The notes beneath the pieces are model-generated. The model was given only the letters and a program-made list of their open reading frames with translations. It was not told the DNA's origin and did not search any database. A stretch of 9,369 nucleotides of DNA from Anaerolineaceae bacterium. Its GTDB lineage: Bacteria > Chloroflexota > Anaerolineae > JAAYZQ01. Made by a program: the position numbers and the translations under genes. Numbering within the stretch: position 1 is the stretch's first letter; each line of letters opens with the position of its first letter. The stretch is from NCBI GenBank assembly GCA_012514775.1, contig JAAYZQ010000317.1, positions 1 to 9,369 of the forward strand, written 5' to 3'. This document shows, one piece after another, positions 4,576 to 9,369 of this stretch.

Positions 4576-5172
4576 CTAGTCGCCGCTGACGGCCAGCCAG
4601 TCGGCGGCGCCCCAGCCCTCCTCGCCCGCGTCGGTCCGCAGTTTCCACCAGATGTAGCCATCGGCTTCCTGGGGCCCCTCGACGACGGTCAGGATCGTTC
4701 CCTCGCGGGCGTTGACGATCACCTGCCCCCCCGTGCCCGGCTCGGCTCGCAGGTTGAGCCCGGAGCCCTGGGTACCCGTGACGGCGACGCGGGCATCTGG
4801 CCCGATCTCGCCGGGCGCCGCAGCCTCGGTCGCGTCGGCGGTGGGACCCGGGGTGTCGATGGGCAGGACGACGGTGTCGGTGGGCGCCACGGCGCTGGTG
4901 GGCGCGGCGGTCGCCTCGGGGGCGGTGGCCAGGGCGGGCGCCGTCGTGGCCGGCGGCGGGGTCGCCGTCCCTTCTTCGCCGTCACCGCGCAGGGCCTGCA
5001 CCAGGAGGACCAGGCCGACGCACAGGAGAACGACAATGCCCACGAGAATGGCCAGCAGTGCCCAGGGCGGCAATGCCACACCTCGCCGGCGGGCCTGTGG
5101 CCGCGCTTTCTTGTCCGGAACCTCCCAGGGACGGTCGCTATGCTCGCCCGGGCCTGCGTCGTACTGGGTCAT
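4576..5172 (-). CDS. Membrane-anchored protein with C-terminal bacterial SH3 domain
   Basis: This encodes 198 residues. A short charged cytoplasmic N terminus (1-34) leads to one transmembrane segment (about 37-61). A low-complexity Pro/Thr/Ala linker (about 66-122) connects to a C-terminal SH3b domain (about 127-194) with the family pattern GLNLRAEPGTGGQVI, then GTILTVVEG, WWKLRT and GWGAADWL. Bacterial SH3 domains commonly bind cell-wall peptides, so the domain is expected outside the membrane on a flexible stalk; there is no peptidase or amidase domain. The orientation (positive residues before the membrane segment) agrees with N-in, C-out. ATG 5172 has a GGAGGAG ribosome binding site. The gene starts 48 bases after polX on the same strand and is probably cotranscribed, though a functional link to DNA repair is not evident. 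Confidence 0.85.
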   Translation of the reverse strand: MTQYDAGPGEHSDRPWEVPDKKARPQARRRGVALPPWALLAILVGIVVLLCVGLVLLVQALRGDGEEGTATPPPATTAPALATAPEATAAPTSAVAPTDTVVLPIDTPGPTADATEAAAPGEIGPDARVAVTGTQGSGLNLRAEPGTGGQVIVNAREGTILTVVEGPQEADGYIWWKLRTDAGEEGWGAADWLAVSGD

Positions 5173-5220
5173 CTTTCTCCTCCGTGATGGTTGAGTGTTT
5201 GCCAGGACCTGGCCCTCGGG

Positions 5221-6954
5221 CTAGCCCTGGCGCGCCCGGCGGGCTCCCTTCCAGGCAAGGAGCTCGTCGAGGGTCATGGTGTTCAGGATTTCGGCGGCCG
5301 TCGCCCAGCCGCGCCGGGCCGTGGCGACGCCATAGGCCAGGTTGTCCAGGCCGTCGGGATGGTGGGCATCGCTGTTGATGGCGATCTTGACCCCCAGGCG
5401 GATGGCGCGCCGCACGTGGACGTCGTCCAGGTCCAGGCGCGATGGCGTGCTGTTCACTTCAAGGGCCGTGCCCGTGGTCGCGGCGGCGTCAATGACCGCG
5501 TCGAGATCCACGGCGCTCTCTTCCCGCTGGCCCAGGATGCGGCCCGAGGGATGGCCGATGACGTCGACGTACTGGTTCGTCACGGCGTTCAGCATGCGCC
5601 GGGTGATCTGCTCCCGGTCCTGCCGCTGCGAGGTGTGAAGCGAGGCGACGACCAGGTCGAGGCGGGCCAGGACATCGTCGGGGAGGTCCAGGTTGCCATC
5701 GGCCTTGATCTCCAGCTCGCAGCCCTGGAGCAGGCGAAAATCGTTCCAGCGCTCGTTGAGGGCGTCGATCTCGGCCCGCTGCTCCCGCTGGCGCTCGGCC
5801 GTCAGGCCCCGGGCAATCCCCAGGCTCTGGCTGTGGTCCGAGATGACCAGGTATTCATAGCCCAGCTCGCGGGCCGCTTCGGCCATCTCGGCCAGGGTGC
5901 TGGTGCCGTCGCTCCAGTCGGTGTGTACGTGCAGGTCGCCGCGGATCGCCTCGCGCTCCACCAGGTCGGGCAGCTCGCCGGCCAGCGCCGCCTGGATCTC
6001 GCCCTGGTCTTCCCGCAGCTCGGGCGGGATCCAGGGCAGGCCCAGCGTCTCGTACACCTGGGCCTCGTCGCGGCACAGGATCTCGCCGCCGTCCACGCGC
6101 TTGAAGCTGTACTCGCTGAGGCTCAGGCCCTGCTTCACGGCCAGCTCGCGGAGGCGCACGTTGTGGGCCTGGCTGCCGCTGAAATACTGCAGGGCGGTGC
6201 CCCAGCGGTCGGGCTCCAGGACGCGCAGGTCGGCCTGCAGCCCGTTGTGCAGCCGCACGCTGGTCTTGGTCGGGCCGCTGAGGATCACCTCGGCCACGGC
6301 GGGCAGGGCGACGAAAGCGCGCATGACGGCCGCGGGTGCCTTGGAGGCCGCCAGGAGGTCGATGTCGCCGATGGTGGCCCGCATGCGCCGCAGGCTGCCG
6401 GCCACGGCCACCTCTTGCGCCTCGCTGCAGGTGGTGCGCAGCCCCTCAAGCAGGTCGGCGGCCACGGGCCAGGCCGTGCCCAGGGAGATGCGATCGGAAC
6501 GGCGGTTCAAAATCTCGATGCCGGCCAGTATCTTGGCCTCGGAGCGGGCGCCCAGGCCGCGCAGGGTGCGCAGGCGACCGGTACGTGCGGCGGCCTCGAG
6601 CTCCGCCACGCTTTGCACGCCCAGCTCTTCCCACAGCAGCTTGGCCGTCTTCGGGCCCACGTCGGGGATCTGGAGCAGCGAGACGACGCCGGCCGGTACC
6701 TGCTCTTGCAGCCGCTCGTAAAAGTCCAGCCGGCCGGTGGTCAGCAGCTCGTCGATCTTTTCGGCGATGGCCTGGCCGATGCCGGGGATCTCTTGCAGGG
6801 TTCCGGCCCGCCAGAAGCTCCGCAGGTCTTGGCCCAGGCTCATGATGTTTTCCGCGGCGCGGCGATAGGCCAGCACCTTGAAGCGGTTCTCTCCCAGGAT
6901 GTCCATGATGTCGCCGATGCTGGAGAATATCTCGGCGATTTCACGATTCGTCAC
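5221..6954 (-). CDS. polX: DNA polymerase X family protein with C-terminal PHP exonuclease domain
   Basis: This encodes 577 residues, the usual size of bacterial PolX, which fills short gaps during base-excision repair and has 3'-5' exonuclease and AP-endonuclease activities in its PHP domain. In order: the N-terminal 8-kDa-like domain with helix-hairpin-helix IPGIG (56-60), a second one QIPDVGPK (95-102) and LRGLGARSEAK (131-141); and the polymerase palm with GSLRR (186-190), GDIDLL (Asp197, Asp199) and the third Asp242 in ADLRV. The PHP domain (about 338-570) has DLHVHTDWSDG (His342, His344, Asp349), SDHS (His374), GCELE (Glu413), ASLH (His440), IGHPSGR (His468) and NSDAHH (Asp529, His531). 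All catalytic sites look intact. The start is GTG 6954, with GAGGT upstream. It follows the NIF3-family gene by 60 bases and precedes the SH3b gene, probably as one transcript. Confidence 0.96.
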   Translation of the reverse strand: MTNREIAEIFSSIGDIMDILGENRFKVLAYRRAAENIMSLGQDLRSFWRAGTLQEIPGIGQAIAEKIDELLTTGRLDFYERLQEQVPAGVVSLLQIPDVGPKTAKLLWEELGVQSVAELEAAARTGRLRTLRGLGARSEAKILAGIEILNRRSDRISLGTAWPVAADLLEGLRTTCSEAQEVAVAGSLRRMRATIGDIDLLAASKAPAAVMRAFVALPAVAEVILSGPTKTSVRLHNGLQADLRVLEPDRWGTALQYFSGSQAHNVRLRELAVKQGLSLSEYSFKRVDGGEILCRDEAQVYETLGLPWIPPELREDQGEIQAALAGELPDLVEREAIRGDLHVHTDWSDGTSTLAEMAEAARELGYEYLVISDHSQSLGIARGLTAERQREQRAEIDALNERWNDFRLLQGCELEIKADGNLDLPDDVLARLDLVVASLHTSQRQDREQITRRMLNAVTNQYVDVIGHPSGRILGQREESAVDLDAVIDAAATTGTALEVNSTPSRLDLDDVHVRRAIRLGVKIAINSDAHHPDGLDNLAYGVATARRGWATAAEILNTMTLDELLAWKGARRARQG

Positions 6955-7014
6955 GGTACGACCTCGATTCCAGTCCGAGTTCCTTTTCAGGCTTCAGGCC
7001 GTTGCGGCCCGCGA

Positions 7015-7785
7015 TCAACCACTCTCTTCGACCACGTCCTCGGGAATAAAGGTGACCTCCACCTTGAGGTCGCGGGCCAGGCGGGCGCTGAGGGCCATGA
7101 CGCCCGGCGTCTCGGTGGCATAGTGGCCCGCGATGACCAGGTTCAAACCCACCTCGCGGGCAAAGAGGATGCCAAACATGTTGGTCTCGCCGGTGAGAAA
7201 GGTGTCGCAGCCCAGCTCCAGCGCCCGGGCCATCCAGGTGGTGAGCCCACCCCAGCCGGGGACGAGGCCAACGTGGCCAAAGCTGTCGTTGTTCTTCCAG
7301 CGGCGGGGCTCGCTGCCCAGGTGCGTTCCGACGCGGCTCACGAACTCGGGCAGGCTGCCGATGGTCGGCCCGTGCACCCCGATGCCTTCCGTTTCGCCGT
7401 CAGGGGCAAACGCGTCCTGCACGGCGACGCGCACGGCCCGGGCCAGGGCATCGGCTGTGCCGAACTCGCGGGCCAGGTCCAGCGACTCGTGGGCCGCGTA
7501 ATAGCCAATGCCCAGCTCGCGCAGGCGGCCGTACTTGGTCTCGGAGAGGTGGCGGTCGATCTCGGGCCAGGCGGCGTGATGGGTGACCAGCAGGTCGCAG
7601 CCGCGCCGGGCGGCGCCGTCGATGGTCTGAAAGGAGCAGTTCACCGCCAAACCGACCCTGGCCACCTCTGGCCTGCCTTCGAGGACCAGGCCGTTGCCGG
7701 CCGGGTCGAGGCCCGAGACATGGAGCAGCGTATCCAGATAGTCCTTGACCTCTGCCAGCGATTTCGTCGTGGTTTCCAGGCTCAC
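7015..7785 (-). CDS. NIF3-family dinuclear metal-binding protein (GTP cyclohydrolase 1 type 2-like)
   Basis: This encodes 256 residues, normal for the compact bacterial NIF3/YbgI form without the inserted middle domain. Metal ligands are visible: the His pair in VTHHAAW (69-70), the Asp in AHESLDLA (103, where AHTNLD is usual), and the C-terminal GHYATET with His221 and Glu225. TGETNMFG (198-205) matches the conserved TGD/E loop. The reaction is not settled for the family; some members have been reported as GTP cyclohydrolase or as metal or iron chaperone-like proteins. The start is GTG 7785, because AGGAGG lies 6 bases upstream; an ATG at 7902 would add 39 Arg-rich non-conserved residues and sit inside the promoter. 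The gene leads a probable operon with polX and the SH3b gene. Confidence 0.92.
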   Translation of the reverse strand: MSLETTTKSLAEVKDYLDTLLHVSGLDPAGNGLVLEGRPEVARVGLAVNCSFQTIDGAARRGCDLLVTHHAAWPEIDRHLSETKYGRLRELGIGYYAAHESLDLAREFGTADALARAVRVAVQDAFAPDGETEGIGVHGPTIGSLPEFVSRVGTHLGSEPRRWKNNDSFGHVGLVPGWGGLTTWMARALELGCDTFLTGETNMFGILFAREVGLNLVIAGHYATETPGVMALSARLARDLKVEVTFIPEDVVEESG

Positions 7786-7881
7786 CCGTTTCCTCCTCGA
7801 CGGTAGTGCGACAGCGGTGCAGGGCAGCGCAGCCGTGCGCCCTGCGCGACTGCCGGACCACCGCCTCCTCCTCGCATCCCC

Positions 7882-7910
7882 ATTGTACCGCCATCCTCTC
7901 AATTGGTCAA
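7882..7910 (-). promoter_or_regulatory. Sigma70-type promoter for the NIF3-polX-SH3b transcript
   Basis: Read on the minus strand, TTGACC (7910-7905), a 17-base spacer and TACAAT (7887-7882). The -35 lies in the last codons of the hydrolase gene. Transcription would start near 7875, leaving a leader of about 90 bases that contains a stem-loop at 7820-7844 (CAGG/CCTG outer and GCGCA/TGCGC inner pairs) before the GTG start. Confidence 0.55.
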
Positions 7911-8735
7911 GAAATCGAGGATGGCCGCGGCTGTCTCCGAGGGGCGCTCCATGGGCAGCAGGTGTCCGGCGCCCCGAAGCGTGGCGATGCGGGCCTCGGG
8001 CAGCAGGCGAGCCACACGGGCCAGGGCGCCGGGCACGAACGTCCTGGAGTGCTCGCCCCTGAGCACCAGGCAGGGAACGCGCAGTCGAGGCACGTCACGC
8101 CAGATGCCGGCCGGGACGGTGGCAAAGATGTGCGCCTCCCACTCGGGCGGGTAGCGCAGGACCAGGCCGTCGCCCGCCTGCCGGGTGGCAGCCCGGACAT
8201 AGTCCCACAGGGCCTCGTCGGACCAGCGGGCAAAAAGGGGCTTGTGACGGTAATGGTCAAAGCAGGCCTGCTCGTCGGGCCAGGTGCGGCGCCGGCGCAC
8301 GGTCGCCCGCACCAGGGGCACCCAGGAGTGCAGGCCGAGGGCGCGGGCCAGGCGCAGCGCCAGCAGCCAGTGGGACGGCAGGATCACCGGGTCGACGAGG
8401 ACCACCGCCCGGAAGAGGTCGGGCCGTTCAAGGGCTGCCCACAGGGTGAGGACGCCACCCAGGGAATGCCCCACGGCGACGATGCCGTTCGACGCCATGG
8501 CCTCCATCCCACGGCGCAGGTCGCCGGCCATGGTCCGCCAGGTGGGCGCGTCGCCGGGTGACGAGCCGGGCCACAGGGGGCGCGCCGGCAGGGCGACGAC
8601 GTGATGGCGGGCAGCCAGGGCCTGGGCGAACAGGCGATAGGTGCCGGGTGGAAAGCCGTTGCCGTGGGCCAGGTGCAGCACAGGCCCCTGGCCACCCAGG
8701 TCCTCCAGCAGGTCGAGGCGCGGCGTCTCGGGCAT
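7899..8735 (-). CDS. Alpha/beta hydrolase
   Basis: This encodes 278 residues of the alpha/beta-hydrolase fold. The N-terminal HGNGFPPGTY (24-33) is the oxyanion-hole motif of the HxNGF subgroup. The nucleophile elbow is GHSLGG (89-94, Ser91), followed by the typical VVLVDPVI strand. The catalytic His is His258 in GAGHLLPMERP. At the usual acid position the sequence is LRGEHSRTF, so the acid is probably Glu228 rather than Asp. The lid region (about 118-200) is long and basic. The substrate cannot be told; esters or lactones are likely for this subgroup. ATG 8735 is chosen for its GGAGGAAAA ribosome binding site and because the next upstream ATG (8852) adds unrelated residues. It lies between pduL (215 bases away) and the NIF3-family gene (113 bases), with no sign of a shared pathway. 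Confidence 0.9.
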   Translation of the reverse strand: MPETPRLDLLEDLGGQGPVLHLAHGNGFPPGTYRLFAQALAARHHVVALPARPLWPGSSPGDAPTWRTMAGDLRRGMEAMASNGIVAVGHSLGGVLTLWAALERPDLFRAVVLVDPVILPSHWLLALRLARALGLHSWVPLVRATVRRRRTWPDEQACFDHYRHKPLFARWSDEALWDYVRAATRQAGDGLVLRYPPEWEAHIFATVPAGIWRDVPRLRVPCLVLRGEHSRTFVPGALARVARLLPEARIATLRGAGHLLPMERPSETAAAILDFLTN

Positions 8736-8950
8736 GGTGGCTTTTCCTCCGTGCTTGGCCCCGCCGTTTCCAGGGCGCCGCCGGGACTCAGTACCCGGCT
8801 TGCGGGTCGACGCGGTCCAGCAGCGGCTCCCCCGGGCGGCCGCCTTCAGCATCTGGACCAGGTGGGCGACGCGCAGGCCCTCGGCCAGGCTTCCCGACCG
8901 CCAGGATGCATAAGCCGGCCGGGCCGGGCAGTTCCAGGCCGGCGAAAGGG
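8736..8950 (-). other. Gap between pduL and the hydrolase gene; possible decayed coding stretch
   Basis: These 215 bases are GC-rich and hold no intact gene or good promoter. On the minus strand one frame runs on from inside pduL to a stop at 8788-8790, ending EPLLDRVDPQAGY. A neighbouring frame gives SLAEGLRVAHLVQMLKAAA, which would join the first by a one-base change at the run of five C at 8829-8833. This may be a frameshifted gene remnant or chance open frame in GC-rich DNA. Confidence 0.2.
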
Positions 8951-9369
8951 TCAGCCGCGGTTGCCCCTCTTCTGGATGCCGTCCAGGTACGCCTCGTCGC
9001 CCGTGTCCAGCCCGGCGGCGTTGGCCTCGTCGGTGTCCAGGTGAAACTCCAATTGGAACTTGGGTGAGACGCGGACCGCCACGTCGCCAAAGATCACCTC
9101 GCGGTCGCCCCCCACCCGCAGCCGCACGATGTCACCGTCCTGGAGGCCCAGGCGGCGGGCATCGCCGGGGGTCATGTGCAGGTGCCGCTGGGCATAAATG
9201 ACGCCTTCTTTGATCTCGACCTGCCCGTTGGGACCCTCGAGATAGAGCCCCGGCGTGCCTTTCAGGTCTCCCGACATGCGGACCGGCGCGTTGATGCCCA
9301 GGCGGTAGCCTTCGGTGCGCGAGATCTCGACCTGGGTGACGCCCCGGGCGGGGCCCAGGACGCGGACAC
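8951..9369 (-). CDS. pduL: PduL-type phosphate acyltransferase (phosphotransacylase), C-terminal part
   Basis: The last 138 residues are visible and the gene runs off the right edge, so its start is not in the window; internal Met codons such as that at 9277 are not the start. PduL converts propionyl-CoA or acetyl-CoA and phosphate into acyl phosphate and CoA. Motifs are highly typical: VRVLGPARGVTQVEISRTEG at the edge, APVRMSGD, then EGVIYAQRHLHM with the zinc-binding HxH, DIVRLRV, and EFHLDTDEANAAGL near the C terminus. It lacks a pairing acetate kinase or shell protein in view. In organisms without microcompartments PduL usually serves acetate or propionate metabolism, and that is the likely role here. 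The stop is at 8951, 215 bases before the hydrolase start. Confidence 0.93.
   Translation of the reverse strand, partial: VRVLGPARGVTQVEISRTEGYRLGINAPVRMSGDLKGTPGLYLEGPNGQVEIKEGVIYAQRHLHMTPGDARRLGLQDGDIVRLRVGGDREVIFGDVAVRVSPKFQLEFHLDTDEANAAGLDTGDEAYLDGIQKRGNRG

Noticed and set aside
5191..7806. Very long plus-strand open frame (871 codons) opposite polX and the NIF3 gene
   Set aside because: It has no recognisable domain and is rich in Gly, Ala, Gln, Val, Leu and His, as expected for the antisense of GC-rich genes. The minus strand carries two complete proteins with intact catalytic motifs in the same place.
7786..7902. N-terminal 39-residue extension of the NIF3-family protein
   Set aside because: The extension is Arg-rich and lacks NIF3 features; a GTG at 7785 has a near-perfect AGGAGG, and the longer frame would start inside the promoter.

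Overview
The window is GC-rich, gene-dense bacterial chromosome and looks like a member of the Chloroflexota (Anaerolineae or a relative). This assignment is an inference. It rests on the gene mix, on housekeeping sigma70-type promoters with TTGACC-type -35 boxes, on strong GGAGG ribosome binding sites, and on a surface protein ending in a YLPMILRNP tail of the kind I associate with secreted proteins of that phylum. There is no plasmid, phage or transposase gene, no tRNA or rRNA, and no CRISPR array.

Left part, plus strand (1-1967): the 3' end of a probable exported protein, a GC-rich terminator hairpin, then a cooC-type MinD/ArsA-like ATPase (nickel insertion, CO dehydrogenase maturation) followed by a single-domain KaiC/RAD55-like ATPase. 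The second ATPase has its own promoter inside the end of cooC. Between this pair and the convergent minus-strand genes lies a 95-bp tandem duplication carrying two copies of a hairpin-forming repeat. A third, 88% identical copy lies at 4487-4569.

Middle (2168-4373): a minus-strand pair of small membrane-anchored proteins (a two-TM protein and a YtxH-family protein with 11-residue repeats), resembling the layout of the Bacillus ytxGH stress genes. It is divergent from trmI (tRNA m1A58 methyltransferase) across a clean back-to-back promoter region. trmI converges on a small PspC-domain gene with a perfect 13-bp hairpin between them.

Right part, all minus strand (4576-9369), in transcription order: the C-terminal part of a PduL-type phosphate acyltransferase running off the window edge, an alpha/beta hydrolase, a NIF3-family metal protein, bacterial DNA polymerase X with a PHP exonuclease domain, and a membrane-anchored SH3b protein. 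The NIF3 gene, polX and the SH3b gene probably form one transcript from a promoter overlapping the hydrolase stop codon, ending at the third copy of the repeat.

Most genes are recognisable housekeeping or accessory genes. The parts that merit a second look are the dispersed hairpin repeat placed 18-28 nt after three different stop codons, the tandem duplication that captured the end of a gene, and the cooC/KaiC-like ATPase pair with no CO dehydrogenase gene in view.
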